From Blautia sp. (GTDB lineage Bacteria > Bacillota > Clostridia > Lachnospirales > Lachnospiraceae), in the NCBI GenBank assembly GCA_017475035.1, contig JAFVGK010000036.1, forward strand, positions 1 to 55,793: DNA of 55,793 nucleotides, written 5' to 3'. The translations under genes and the position numbers were made by a program. Shown in pieces: positions 8,789 to 17,174 of the stretch. How positions within the stretch are numbered: position 1 is the first letter of the stretch; each line of letters opens with the position of its first letter. The notes under the pieces were generated by a model. The model worked only from the letters and a program-made list of their open reading frames with translations, was not told the DNA's origin and did not search any database.

Positions 8789-9063
8789 AATATGAGTACG
8801 ATGCGGTTCTTCATGAGACTACAGATAGCGGCGGGGCTTATGTGGGTTTTCCCTGGGATATCCGACATGAATTTGGAAAAGGACGTGTGAAAGTTCACGC
8901 AGAGTTTGACGGTATCCCATATGATGGGAGTATTGTAAATATGGGCCTGAAGAATGAGGATGGCTCAGTCTGCTATATCATTGGTGTGTTAAAGGCAATT
9001 CGCAAAGAACTGGACAAGAGCGATGGAGATATGATCCATGTCGTTATTACAGAGAGGAATTAG
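8785..9063 (+). CDS. DUF1905 domain protein
   Basis: This 92-residue single-domain protein has the DUF1905 hallmarks: an N-terminal strand YEYDAVLHE, VGFPWDIRHEFG, RVKVHAEFDGIPYDGS, and the end DGDMIHVVI. The fold is a small beta-barrel of unknown ligand. It overlaps the end of the broken DUF2200 gene (ATGA) and lies just before a DUF1801 gene; DUF1905 and DUF1801 domains are often neighbours or fused in other genomes. Confidence 0.85.
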   Translation: MKYEYDAVLHETTDSGGAYVGFPWDIRHEFGKGRVKVHAEFDGIPYDGSIVNMGLKNEDGSVCYIIGVLKAIRKELDKSDGDMIHVVITERN

Positions 9064-9069
9064 GGTGAT

Positions 9070-9474
9070 ATGTGGAAATGTCCAAAATGCGGTCGGGGTT
9101 TTAGCAGAGAGGGCCAGTCACATTTCTGTGGGAAGATTGAAACCATAGACCAGTATATTGAGGAGCAGGAGGAAAAAGTAAGACCGTATCTGAATGAAGT
9201 ACGTCAGATTCTCCGCACTGCTATTCCTGAGGCGGAGGAGAAGATTTCCTGGAGTATGCCGACATTCTGGAAGGGAAGAAACATCATACACTTTGCAGCA
9301 TCGAAAAAGCATCTGGGATTGTATCCGGGCGGGGAGGCAACAACAGTATTTGCTGACAAACTGGTAGATTTCGATGTGAGCAAGGGCACGATCCGGCTCT
9401 CCTACAGTAAACCACTGCCAGAGGAGCTGATCGCAGACATTGCAAAATGGTGCTATAAACAGTACGCAAAATGA
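9070..9474 (+). CDS. DUF1801 (YdhG-like) protein with N-terminal zinc knuckle
   Basis: This 134-residue protein starts with a Cys/His zinc-binding motif (CPKCGRGFSREGQSHFC). The DUF1801 domain follows, with VRQILRTAIPEAEEKISWSMPTF, a HFAASKKHLGLYPGG segment, and a basic C-terminus. Related YdhG/Fra proteins have been linked to iron delivery, but the function here is open. It follows the DUF1905 gene by 6 nt. Confidence 0.85.
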   Translation: MWKCPKCGRGFSREGQSHFCGKIETIDQYIEEQEEKVRPYLNEVRQILRTAIPEAEEKISWSMPTFWKGRNIIHFAASKKHLGLYPGGEATTVFADKLVDFDVSKGTIRLSYSKPLPEELIADIAKWCYKQYAK

Positions 9475-9537
9475 AATGAAAATTGTCTCTGTATAAGTCT
9501 GGCAGTGCTATTTGACAGCAATAGCAGGAGGAAGATG

Positions 9538-9758
9538 ATGAAACAACTATTTGATGCCGCAAACCATTATGTTGAGACAAGTGACTGGAAGACCATCGCT
9601 GTGCTGAAATTTTGTTTGATTTCCCTGGGAATGATCATAGGAATGCAGATAAAGAAAGAGCACAAAAGCCTGTATTAGCTGGTGCCCTGGTTATGTTCTT
9701 CGCTTCATACATTCCACTTATGGTCAAGTTTTATCGGATAGTGACTGGAAAAGAGTGA
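9538..9758 (+). pseudogene. Small membrane protein broken by a one-base slip in an A run
   Basis: The first frame reads MKQLFDAANHYVETSDWKTI, a membrane helix to GMIIGMQIKKEHK, then an early stop at 9676. Moving one frame at the AAAA run (9664-9667) gives KPVLAGALVMFFASYIPLMV, then KFYRIVTGKE and a stop at 9756-9758. The joined product is a 73-residue two-helix protein like small permease-like proteins of Clostridia. One missing A in the run explains the break. A sequencing slip or phase variation are alternatives. Confidence 0.65.
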
Positions 9759-9794
9759 TTTTTCCGATTTGGGAAGATGTTGAGAAAAATGTGA

Positions 9795-10064
9795 ATGTTA
9801 TTCGCAATCCTGTCCTCTGTTTTCGCTGCCTTAACAACGATCCTTGCTAAAGTCGGCATTGATGGCGTGAATTCAGCTATACGTACCGCTGTTGTCCTGG
9901 TTATGGTGTGGGGCATGGTTTTCCTGACAAACGCACAAAAGAGCATCGGGCAAATCAGCAAGAAGAACTGGATATTCCCATTTCATCGGATACGACCGGG
10001 GCGAAGACGGAAAAATGGTGATTATGAATATGCTGAGGAGAGTGTATATGCTTTTCCCAGTTAG
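9795..10064 (+). pseudogene. EamA/DMT transporter, N-terminal fragment
   Basis: MLFAILSSVFAALTTILAKV, then GIDGVNSAIRTAVVLVMVWG and MVFLTNAQKSIGQISKKNW, matches the start of short EamA-type transporters. After about 55 residues (near 9972) the similarity stops, and the frame runs on into an unrelated basic tail. Eight or nine expected helices are missing. The break is probably a deletion joining it to the sequence before the DUF2325 remnant. Confidence 0.65.
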
Positions 10065-10089
10065 AAGAAGTGAATTGATCATTTTTCTC

Positions 10090-10116
10090 TTGACAAACAA
10101 AATGAATCCGTATAAT
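10090..10116 (+). promoter_or_regulatory. Promoter upstream of the DUF2325 remnant
   Basis: TTGACA (10090-10095) and TATAAT (10111-10116) are both perfect, with a short 15-bp spacer. Two DtxR-like sites follow directly, which suggests metal-dependent control. Confidence 0.6.
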
Positions 10117-10119
10117 ATA

Positions 10120-10133
10120 TTAGATAGAACTAA
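10120..10133. promoter_or_regulatory. DtxR/IdeR-like operator half, site 1
   Basis: TTAGATAGAACTAA resembles the left part of the DtxR/IdeR box (TTAGGTTAGGCTAA...). It starts 3 bp after the -10 box, a position suited to repression. Confidence 0.4.
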
Positions 10134-10160
10134 CCGTCGCTGCGAAATGCGGCGGTTTTA
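10133..10160 (+). terminator. GC-rich hairpin with T tract, possible attenuator
   Basis: CCGTCGC pairs with GCGGCGG (one G-T pair) around an 8-nt loop and is followed by TTTT. It lies between the promoter and the DUF2325 start, so it could attenuate transcription. Confidence 0.5.
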
Positions 10161-10168
10161 AAAAGATC

Positions 10169-10187
10169 ATAGGTTAGACATAACTAA
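10169..10187. promoter_or_regulatory. DtxR/IdeR-like operator, site 2
   Basis: ATAGGTTAGACATAACTAA matches the DtxR/IdeR consensus TTAGGTTAGGCTAACCTAA at 14 of 19 positions by eye. It lies about 20 bp before the DUF2325 start. Confidence 0.45.
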
Positions 10188-10210
10188 TTTTTCGGTAATC
10201 CGGGGGGTTT

Positions 10211-10354
10211 ATGAGCGTTCTGATTCTGGGCGGAAACGAATGTATGGAACGGCAGTATTCAAATACCTGCCGGAAATATGGATGTTAAGCGAAGGTGTTC
10301 TGCAAATCTTGCGCAGACATGAAAAGCAGGATCGGGGAGCCGGGCCTTCTGATG
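10211..10354 (+). pseudogene. DUF2325 remnant with internal stop
   Basis: The frame MSVLILGGNECMERQYSNTC, RKYGC, TAA, AKVFCKSCADMKSRIGEPGL resembles the first half of DUF2325 proteins. Those begin with a VGG loop and contain AKVF and K-RIG-PDLI; the second half is absent here. The stop sits where relatives have Lys (AAA to TAA). The last bases run straight into the leader of the GLUG-type gene at 10380. The promoter with metal-type operators presumably once served it. Confidence 0.55.
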
Positions 10355-10379
10355 ACATAAAGAAAGGGGAATGAAAACT

Positions 10380-12269
10380 ATGAAGAACCATATCCTGAAA
10401 AAATTGTCCGTATTTGCTTTGGCTGCTGTGATGGCTATAGGCGGATCGTCGATGAGCGCATTTGCAGAGGCTGAAAGCACAGAGTCGGGAGAAAATGCTT
10501 CCGTTGAGGACGATAGCGCAAAAGCCATAGAATTGCTGGAAGAGATAAAAGGCACGTATGAACCGCTGTTCCCGATCATAACGGATCCTCAGTATGACCA
10601 GCTGTGGCTTGATCCATGTATAGCTGTCGTTGGTGAAGAGGCTGCCCCCGAGGTGGCAGAAATGCTGAAAGCTGCCTGCAACGGAACTGTTTACGGCCAG
10701 GAAGCAATAGACGCTTTCGGCGATGGATCCGAAGGGGCACAGTTTGACTGCCTGTTTATCAATGGCCCGTCCGCCATCACATTTGACGGAAATATAATCA
10801 GTGGGACTGATGAAAATGGAGACCAGCTCTTTTCCCATGAGTACAGGTTCGTTGACGGACTTTCCCTGGCGGGACTGATGGAAGGCTTTCTGTATGAAAC
10901 GGAAGACGAGGATGCAGGTGAATTCAAATACTTCTATATGATGCCTGACACACCCGCTGCAACATATCATCTGGAGTTCCGATATGGAAGTGACGTTGAT
11001 GCCCTTTCACAGTATAACGAAGGACCGTACGCTTACTGGCTGGCAGCAGGATTCCCTGTAGATGCTGATGAAGAGATGATAGAAAATGTCATCACTCTTT
11101 TCTGTGAAGAGAATCTGGCAGAAATGCAAACGGAAGAAACTGCATTTGCAGGAGGATCCGGAACAGAGGAAGATCCGTGGCAGATTGCAGATGCGGACCA
11201 GTTAAACCTTGTCCGTGAAGACCTGGGAGCCCATTATATTCTGACAGATGATATTGATCTCACCGGCGCAGAATGGGAGCCGATCGGGAACCTTAGTGAT
11301 CCGGAATCCTATTCAACGATGTTTATGGGCGTATTCGATGGAGGAGGCCATACAGTCACCGGCCTGGAATTCAGCAGTGAAGGACCACTGATTGGAGCCG
11401 GACTCTTCGGTGTGAGCGCAGGGGAGATCAGGAATCTGAATATGGAAGGCTGCAGCGTGACATGCACAGGCCTGGTGCCTGGAGATGATCAGGCGGCAGG
11501 AATTATTGTAGGCTACAATATGGGTGGAACCGTGACCGGGTGTACAGTGAAAGCAAGCGAAGCGGCCAGTCTGAATTGTACAGGCATTATTGCCGGAGGA
11601 AGCGGCGGAACTGTTACAGACTGTGTAGTGGAGGACTGTACAGTTACTGTACTGGGGGATAATGAATTCACTGATGGCATAAAACAGTGTGACGTTGCGG
11701 AGTGCGGCGGCCTGGTGGCAGGTGGTGCTTTCGGCGGCACGGTGAGTGACTGTACGGCATCCGGAATGATTATCGCTGAAGGAAATGAACCGGTCGGTAT
11801 CGGCGGCATAGCCGGCTGCCTGGAGATGATGAGTGAAGTGAAAGGAAACAAAGTTCATGTAGAAATCACTACAAAAAACGGCGGCCATGCAATTGGAGGC
11901 TTATGCGGATACGCGGGAACCCATTCTGATGCTGCGCTGATGATGGAAAAGACAGGAGTAGAAGTGACAGAATACCCGTCCCTCATCCATAACTGTGAAG
12001 TGGAAGCTGTCATCAATGCGAATGGTGCTACTCATGTTGGAGGTCTGATTGGAACTAATTTGTATTTCTTTGGTGAGGAGACCACCTGGAATGCTTATGA
12101 CTGTGACGTTAAGGCAGAGATCATTGGTGCAGTTACACCGGGTGCCTTGTTTGGCAGAGCAGAAAATTGTGAATACTCAGACTGCTCATATGAAGTCACT
12201 CTGGATGGGGAAACTCTTCTGAATGAAGTAGGAGAGACAGACATCATGTATGAGAGCCTGGATCAGTAA
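10380..12269 (+). CDS. Secreted protein with GLUG-type beta repeats
   Basis: This protein of about 629 residues is predicted to be exported. Its signal peptide is MKNHILKKLSVFALAAVMAI, with probable cleavage after SAFA (residue 29). Start 10380 is preferred because AAAGGGGA lies 9 nt upstream, whereas ATG 10371 touches that site. Residues 30-260 are an acidic domain ending in YAYWLAAGFPVDADEEMIEN, a signature shared with the gene at 21210. Residues 265-620 start with GGSGTEEDPWQIADADQLN and FDGGGHTVTGLEF, then run as GLUG-like beta-helix repeats rich in Gly and paired Cys. Such regions are often surface adhesins or matrix proteins (inference). No LPxTG anchor is seen. Confidence 0.8.
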   Translation: MKNHILKKLSVFALAAVMAIGGSSMSAFAEAESTESGENASVEDDSAKAIELLEEIKGTYEPLFPIITDPQYDQLWLDPCIAVVGEEAAPEVAEMLKAACNGTVYGQEAIDAFGDGSEGAQFDCLFINGPSAITFDGNIISGTDENGDQLFSHEYRFVDGLSLAGLMEGFLYETEDEDAGEFKYFYMMPDTPAATYHLEFRYGSDVDALSQYNEGPYAYWLAAGFPVDADEEMIENVITLFCEENLAEMQTEETAFAGGSGTEEDPWQIADADQLNLVREDLGAHYILTDDIDLTGAEWEPIGNLSDPESYSTMFMGVFDGGGHTVTGLEFSSEGPLIGAGLFGVSAGEIRNLNMEGCSVTCTGLVPGDDQAAGIIVGYNMGGTVTGCTVKASEAASLNCTGIIAGGSGGTVTDCVVEDCTVTVLGDNEFTDGIKQCDVAECGGLVAGGAFGGTVSDCTASGMIIAEGNEPVGIGGIAGCLEMMSEVKGNKVHVEITTKNGGHAIGGLCGYAGTHSDAALMMEKTGVEVTEYPSLIHNCEVEAVINANGATHVGGLIGTNLYFFGEETTWNAYDCDVKAEIIGAVTPGALFGRAENCEYSDCSYEVTLDGETLLNEVGETDIMYESLDQ

Positions 12270-12294
12270 TGAATCGTCATCCGTAGTCTAGGTT

Positions 12295-12340
12295 AAAGCC
12301 CGGAATTATGCAAGCAGAAATGCAAAATTCCGGGCTTTTT
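12295..12340. terminator. Two-way terminator between convergent genes
   Basis: AAAGCCCGGAATT pairs with AATTCCGGGCTTTTT around an 18-nt loop. It closes the GLUG-type gene on the plus strand and can also stop the toroid gene arriving on the minus strand. Confidence 0.85.
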
Positions 12341-12378
12341 CATCGGTTTTTTTAAGACACTATGTGGTCAGGTGTCAT

Positions 12379-13554
12379 TCATTGAATAGTTAACAATGGA
12401 TTGTAACCGTTTACTGCAAGGATGTACCATCCGCAGACGCCGGTAGAAGGCCAGTTGTAGATTTCGGTGTCCTTCTCTCCTGTTGCGAGAGTGGGGATGC
12501 TGGCCTGTGGGAAGGCGCCGGAGGACAATTGGAGCGCATCCATAGCGGCAAGAGCCTGTTCAGAGGTCTCCGGATCATCTGTTTCCGAAAGAGCAAGTGC
12601 CGCGATAGCTGTTCCTTCCAGCCAGAAGCCATCTGTGTTGGAATTATCGTAAGAATATCCGCCTTCTGATGTAAGGCAGCTGTCCATATTGTCCAGACCG
12701 GATTCATCACCAAAGCAGAGCGCCGTCAGTGCCTGGATATCAGCGCAAATCAGATTGGTGACAGGTGTCTCACCGTCTTCCTCCGTACCCTGGAAAAATC
12801 TGCTGTCTCCTGCGGAATACATGCTCTCGGTAACAAATTCCCGGGCGGAGGAAGCCGCATCTGTATAGATTTCCCACCCTGTGGCTGCTCCCAGCATGCT
12901 TGCGGCAGCATACATCCAGATATTATCTGCAGTGGATTTGTACGTAAAAGTTGTAGAAACGTTTTCTTGTGGCCACCCGGTGTACCCTGAGGTAAAGCCC
13001 GGCGTATCATCCGCGCAGTTATTGATCACCCAGCTGACTCCTGAAGCGGCTGCATTCAGGTATTCATCTTTTTGTGTTTCCTTATAACCAATCATTAGGG
13101 CGACAGCTGCTGCGCAGCTGCTTTTTGTTCCTGTGCCCACCTGATATTCGTCCTGGAACCACTTTTTGGCTTCATCATTCCAGTACCCGGGCAAATCAGA
13201 AGCTTTGCCTGCCATGTAGGCATTACGGAACCGGTCGGAGTACACCTTGTCTTTTTCCATGCCGGCTGTGAGGGCGTCAAGAATCAGCCCGGCAGTTTCA
13301 TAATCCCCTTCGGACATAAGAGCAATGGCGGCGATGGCATTTTCGTACGTATACGAAGCCGAAGAAATCAGAGGATCTTCCGTCTCATAGGTGACCATCG
13401 GGCATTTGTCGGCGATGGCGGATTTCAGGTATTCAACGGCCATATCCTTCTGGCTTGTTCGATCCTCACCGGCAAAAGCGGAAGATGCCAGCATACCGGC
13501 AGTAAAAACTGCCAGAACCGCTGCTGTAAATTGCTTTTTTAATCCTTTCCGCAT
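12379..13554 (-). CDS. Secreted alpha/alpha-toroid protein (paralogue of the TIR protein's outer domain)
   Basis: This 391-residue protein has a signal peptide (LKKQFTAAVLAVFTAGMLAS, cleavage near SAFA-GED). The mature part is an all-helical repeat fold of the six-hairpin toroid type: YENAIAAIALM, KSSCAAAVALMIGY, STADNIWMYAAASM, CADIQALTALCF, EGTAIAALALSE and CGWYILAVNGYNPL are regularly spaced hairpin signatures. These signatures match the last 310 residues of the TIR protein encoded just upstream. No catalytic residues can be assigned with confidence; such folds include glycoside hydrolases and terpenoid-cyclase-like domains. The 59-nt gap to the TIR gene suggests one operon. Confidence 0.75.
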   Translation of the reverse strand: MRKGLKKQFTAAVLAVFTAGMLASSAFAGEDRTSQKDMAVEYLKSAIADKCPMVTYETEDPLISSASYTYENAIAAIALMSEGDYETAGLILDALTAGMEKDKVYSDRFRNAYMAGKASDLPGYWNDEAKKWFQDEYQVGTGTKSSCAAAVALMIGYKETQKDEYLNAAASGVSWVINNCADDTPGFTSGYTGWPQENVSTTFTYKSTADNIWMYAAASMLGAATGWEIYTDAASSAREFVTESMYSAGDSRFFQGTEEDGETPVTNLICADIQALTALCFGDESGLDNMDSCLTSEGGYSYDNSNTDGFWLEGTAIAALALSETDDPETSEQALAAMDALQLSSGAFPQASIPTLATGEKDTEIYNWPSTGVCGWYILAVNGYNPLLTIQ

Positions 13555-13613
13555 ATTGATTACTCCTTCTCTTTGTTTTATGTTGTACTTATTGTCCTTT
13601 TTGTCCGGCTGTA

Positions 13614-15554
13614 TCAGTCCGGAATGCTCACATAATTAAATGGATCATATCTGAGAGCGGCAATTGCATACCATGCTGCAGCTGAGGTCCTGGATACATT
13701 TGTATAGGTTTTTCCCGGAGCATCAGCTATGGAAGCGATATCTGCCTCGGGGATACTGCCGTTGTCCAGCTGGTACGCATACACTGCGGAGATCGATTCG
13801 GCTGCAAGATCCTCCATACCCGTCTTTTGATAAGCGCAAGCCATCATTGCTGTACATTCCATCACGCCGACTGACATATCGGAATCTGGTGAAAAACATC
13901 CGTTTTCCCGTCGGAGACCGGAGACTTTTTCTATTCCGGACTGGTCATTCATCACGAGCGCGGCCAGAGCCTGCACCTCGCAGGATACTACCTGTGAATC
14001 CATAGATGTGTCCTTAAAGACTCCGGTAAGGAAATAAGAAGAGTCTTCTGAACGCATGGATTTTACAAAGGCTTCTGCGGCATCCATAGCATCCTTGTAA
14101 GATGGGCTTTTTGTTTTTTCAAACATCATCTGAAAGGCGGAATACAGCAGAATATTGTCTGCTGTGTAACGGTCTTCCGAAGCAATGCCTGAACAGAAAC
14201 CGCCATCTTCGGATTTACAATTCTCTGTCACCTGATCCAGGATAGACTGCGCCGTGCGCGCATAGGTGATGGAAGGTTTAAACCTGTCTGCCCGGAGCAG
14301 GGCGATTGAAAGAGCTGCAATGTCCCTGGTCCGGAACCCGGAGCTGTCCTTTGCCATTTCGACCAGAGGATCCAGAAGCTTTCCGGCACTGGTAGTGCTG
14401 CTGTTCCGGTTGGAACTTTCCGCCAGCAGGGCTAAAGCCGCCATCGCATTATCATAGACAAGGTCAGCTTCGGCCTCATCATTCCCCCTGGGATCATATA
14501 CCGAAAGAGGAATGCCGCCATGCAGGCGTTCCTTCAGGTAATCGACAGATTTCTTTCCTGAAGATATGAGTTTTTCCGGATCTGCCGCTGTAACATGGAC
14601 TATGATTTCTTCGGCAGTATCCGTTACATTTACATCAGAAGATGCATCGGATGCATTACCATCGGACACATCCGCTGCATTTTCATAGAAGGATGCAGCT
14701 GTCGTACTTCCTTCAGAATTTTCTGCAGCTGCATTCTCATCAGAGGATATAGCGGCTGGATTCTCATTTGAGGATACTGCGGCCGTATTGTTCTCGGAAG
14801 AAGCTTCGCCGGAGGATGTCGAAGCGACAGCTTCTTGCTGCTGTGATGTCTGGGAAGACGCGTCAGGCTTCTCTTTTCCGGGGCGCAGTACCATTACAGC
14901 ACCCAGAATCACTACCGCAGCGATAGCAATTCCGATTACCAAACCGTATTTTTTCCACACTGACGGAGGCGGCGGGGATGGAGTCCCGACGGGATCTTTT
15001 TTCGTCCCGGCATCGTCCACATTTTCTCCGGATCCTTCTGCCTTCAAACCGGAATCAGCTTTCCGCTCACCATCTGTTACTCCGGCAAGTCTCTGGTCCA
15101 GTGAGGGATCATAGCAGGGTGCAAGGATTTCCTCATCAAGATCACAGATTGCGTCCACCATCTCTATTACCGAGTCGAACTTGTACATGGTGATATAGTT
15201 GATAGCGGCAAAACGGAACTTGATCCCCGGAGGGAGCTCTACCGGATCCAATTTAATCGGAATCACCGGTTTCCTCTCTGAGAACGCGTAATGAAGCTCC
15301 GATTTACAGTAATCTGAAGTAATATACTTTGAAGACAGAAAGCTGAAGAAAACTTTACAGTCTGTGATTTTGTCTGCAAGAGTATCTACAAAATTGGAAC
15401 CGCCGGGAATCCCGTTATCATGCCAGATTCTGTAGCCCCTGCTGTGAAGCTCGGATATGATATCATAGACAATATCAGAATCAGCATGATTGTAGCTGAT
15501 AAAAATGTAGCCATCATTTCCCTTATAGGGTTTAAATAATTCTTTAATGTCCAC
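13614..15554 (-). CDS. Membrane-anchored TIR protein with extracellular alpha/alpha toroid
   Basis: The start is taken as GTG 15554, with AAAGGAGG about 10 nt upstream, giving 646 residues. Residues 13-135 form a TIR domain: YIFISYNHADSD, RGYRIWHDNGIPGG, CKVFFSFLSSKYITSDYC, then Glu86 in KSELHYAF at the position of the catalytic Glu of NAD-cleaving TIRs. Residues 137-200 are a charged linker ending in a proline run. Residues 204-224 (GLVIGIAIAAVVILGAVMVL) are one membrane helix. Residues 225-325 are a Ser/Ala/Asn-rich outer linker with NENPAAISSDENAA-type repeats. Residues 336-646 are a helical toroid homologous to the secreted neighbour. The TIR is therefore inside and the toroid outside (topology inferred). 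Confidence 0.82.
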   Translation of the reverse strand: MDIKELFKPYKGNDGYIFISYNHADSDIVYDIISELHSRGYRIWHDNGIPGGSNFVDTLADKITDCKVFFSFLSSKYITSDYCKSELHYAFSERKPVIPIKLDPVELPPGIKFRFAAINYITMYKFDSVIEMVDAICDLDEEILAPCYDPSLDQRLAGVTDGERKADSGLKAEGSGENVDDAGTKKDPVGTPSPPPPSVWKKYGLVIGIAIAAVVILGAVMVLRPGKEKPDASSQTSQQQEAVASTSSGEASSENNTAAVSSNENPAAISSDENAAAENSEGSTTAASFYENAADVSDGNASDASSDVNVTDTAEEIIVHVTAADPEKLISSGKKSVDYLKERLHGGIPLSVYDPRGNDEAEADLVYDNAMAALALLAESSNRNSSTTSAGKLLDPLVEMAKDSSGFRTRDIAALSIALLRADRFKPSITYARTAQSILDQVTENCKSEDGGFCSGIASEDRYTADNILLYSAFQMMFEKTKSPSYKDAMDAAEAFVKSMRSEDSSYFLTGVFKDTSMDSQVVSCEVQALAALVMNDQSGIEKVSGLRRENGCFSPDSDMSVGVMECTAMMACAYQKTGMEDLAAESISAVYAYQLDNGSIPEADIASIADAPGKTYTNVSRTSAAAWYAIAALRYDPFNYVSIPD

Positions 15555-15783
15555 AGTCGGGGAGCCTCCTTTCTGATGCAAGATCTGCTTCAGGTCAGGT
15601 TAACGATGTTTAATCAGTATTTCCTTTAAAACGTGATTTCTTTGATATCCATAGAAATTATCTCTCCCGGCTTCATATCCCCAGGCACGCCCTGGCTTTT
15701 TCGCGGCAGTGGATTACCGCAAAAAAACCTCTCTACCATTTTACATCATTATCTTTCATTTGTGAAGATAAAAGAAGAAGGTC

Positions 15784-16017
15784 TTGCTTTACGAACATAT
15801 GCGCTGCCCCCTTCCAGGAGCCGGATCTGAGGGGACAATGCCGATGGCGGTCTTTACTTTCCTGGAAGCCTTTGATTTCTCCGGAAAGACCATCCTTCCG
15901 TTCTGCACCAACGAGGGCAGCGGGATGGGAGGCAGTGAACGGGATATAAAGAAAGTCTGCCCGGAAGCAGATGCAGCTGAACAGGCCGGTCAGGAGCGGG
16001 AAGAACTGAGTGACTGA
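15784..16017 (+). pseudogene. Flavodoxin C-terminal remnant
   Basis: The frame contains GTMPMAVFTFLEAFDFSGKT, then ILPFCTNEGSGMGGSERDIK and KVCPEAD. This is the last third of the flavodoxin family seen in Clostridia, where W-GTMPM and ILPFCTHEGSGLG are typical. The FMN P-loop half is missing, and the ending AEQAGQEREELSD lacks the usual GLAIRG end. The stretch between it and the TIR gene (15555-15783) shows nothing else I can support. Confidence 0.65.
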
Positions 16018-16071
16018 ACTGCCTGAGATCGATCGACTGCAGAACACTTGCCAAAAAACAGATATTTGGTA

Positions 16072-16104
16072 TTGTTAACCAAGGCTATATATCAAAGTTG
16101 ACAA
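16072..16104 (+). promoter_or_regulatory. BirA operator
   Basis: TTGTTAACC (16072-16080), 15 bp, then AGTTGACAA (16096-16104) is an imperfect inverted repeat matching the Gram-positive BirA site (TTGTTAACC-N14/16-GGTTAACAA). The right arm contains the -35 box of the birA promoter, so bound BirA-biotinyl-AMP should block transcription. Confidence 0.85.
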
Positions 16105-16125
16105 TGCCTTTTTTTATGTTATAAT
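16098..16125 (+). promoter_or_regulatory. Promoter of the biotin operon
   Basis: TTGACA (16098-16103) and TATAAT (16120-16125) are perfect, with a 16-bp spacer. The -35 box is embedded in the right arm of the BirA operator. Confidence 0.85.
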
Positions 16126-16199
16126 GCTCATAGCAGTCAAAAGGGCTGCATCATGCATGCATAAACAATAAAATGATAGAACAATAAAACATCAAAACA

Positions 16200-17174
16200 A
16201 TGAATACAAAACAAAGACTCGAACTATTACTGGTCGGAAACAGCGGAAAATACATTTCCGGCAACGAGATAGCCAAATATCTCGGGCTTTCCAGGACTGC
16301 GATCTGGAAGAATATCAGGCAGCTCGAAGATGACGGTTACATAATAGAAGCTTCGACAAGGCTGGGCTACAGGCTCAGCGAGGAGAGCGATCCTGTATGT
16401 GCTTTTCCCATCGAGCAGCGCCTTGGAGATCATTCACCTCAAATATCGCTCGAGGTCGTAGGTGATACCACATCCACTAACAATGTCCTTAAATCAAGAG
16501 CAGCGGAGCTTCCTGAATGGCATGTTCTTGTGGCGTCTCACCAGAGCAGCGGCAAGGGACGCCTGGGAAGAAGATTTTATTCTCCTAAGGGAACGGGGCT
16601 TTACATGAGCGTCCTCTTGAGACCGACCCTTCCTGCGGAACAGTCTATAAGGATCACCACGGCAGCAGCTGTTGCGGCGTGCCTTGCGATAGAGGAGACG
16701 ACCGACGAAAAGCCTCAGATCAAATGGGTGAATGATGTATTCGTGCGCGGCAAAAAAACCTGCGGGATACTCACAGAGGCTTCTCTTAACATCGAAAGCG
16801 GCGGAATCGACTGGGCTGTGATGGGTATAGGCTTTAATGTCTATGAACCGGAAGGCGGTTTTCCAGAGGATATCGCTTCGGTCGCAGGGCCGATAGCTCA
16901 GGAGAAAAAAGGATGGCTGCGCAGCGATCTTGCGGCTTCGTTTATAAGGCACTTTTATGACATCTGTTCAGATCCGGGCCGCGCTGTTTTTTCAGAAGAA
17001 TACAAAAAGCGCAGCTTCATAATCGGAAAGCGGATAAATGTCATAAGAGGCGGAGCTTCAAAACCTGCAAAGGCTCTGGATATCGATGAGGAATGTCGGC
17101 TGATCGTGGAATATGAAGACGGCAGCAGAGAAACTCTCTCATCCGGTGAAGTCTCGATAAGGTCGATGCAATGA
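16200..17174 (+). CDS. birA: Biotin protein ligase / biotin operon repressor
   Basis: This 324-residue bifunctional BirA joins biotin to carrier lysines of biotin-dependent carboxylases and represses its own operon. Residues 1-60 are a winged HTH (GNEIAKYLGLSRTAIWKNIR). The catalytic domain holds the biotinyl-AMP loop GKGRLGR (118-124) and KWVND (175-179, usually KWPND). The last 60 residues form the small SH3-like C-terminal domain. The promoter contains a clear BirA operator. The gene overlaps DUF1284 by four bases and forms a regulon with bioY. A second, HTH-free ligase is encoded at 36578, so ligation may be shared while this copy senses biotin. Confidence 0.95.
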   Translation: MNTKQRLELLLVGNSGKYISGNEIAKYLGLSRTAIWKNIRQLEDDGYIIEASTRLGYRLSEESDPVCAFPIEQRLGDHSPQISLEVVGDTTSTNNVLKSRAAELPEWHVLVASHQSSGKGRLGRRFYSPKGTGLYMSVLLRPTLPAEQSIRITTAAAVAACLAIEETTDEKPQIKWVNDVFVRGKKTCGILTEASLNIESGGIDWAVMGIGFNVYEPEGGFPEDIASVAGPIAQEKKGWLRSDLAASFIRHFYDICSDPGRAVFSEEYKKRSFIIGKRINVIRGGASKPAKALDIDEECRLIVEYEDGSRETLSSGEVSIRSMQ

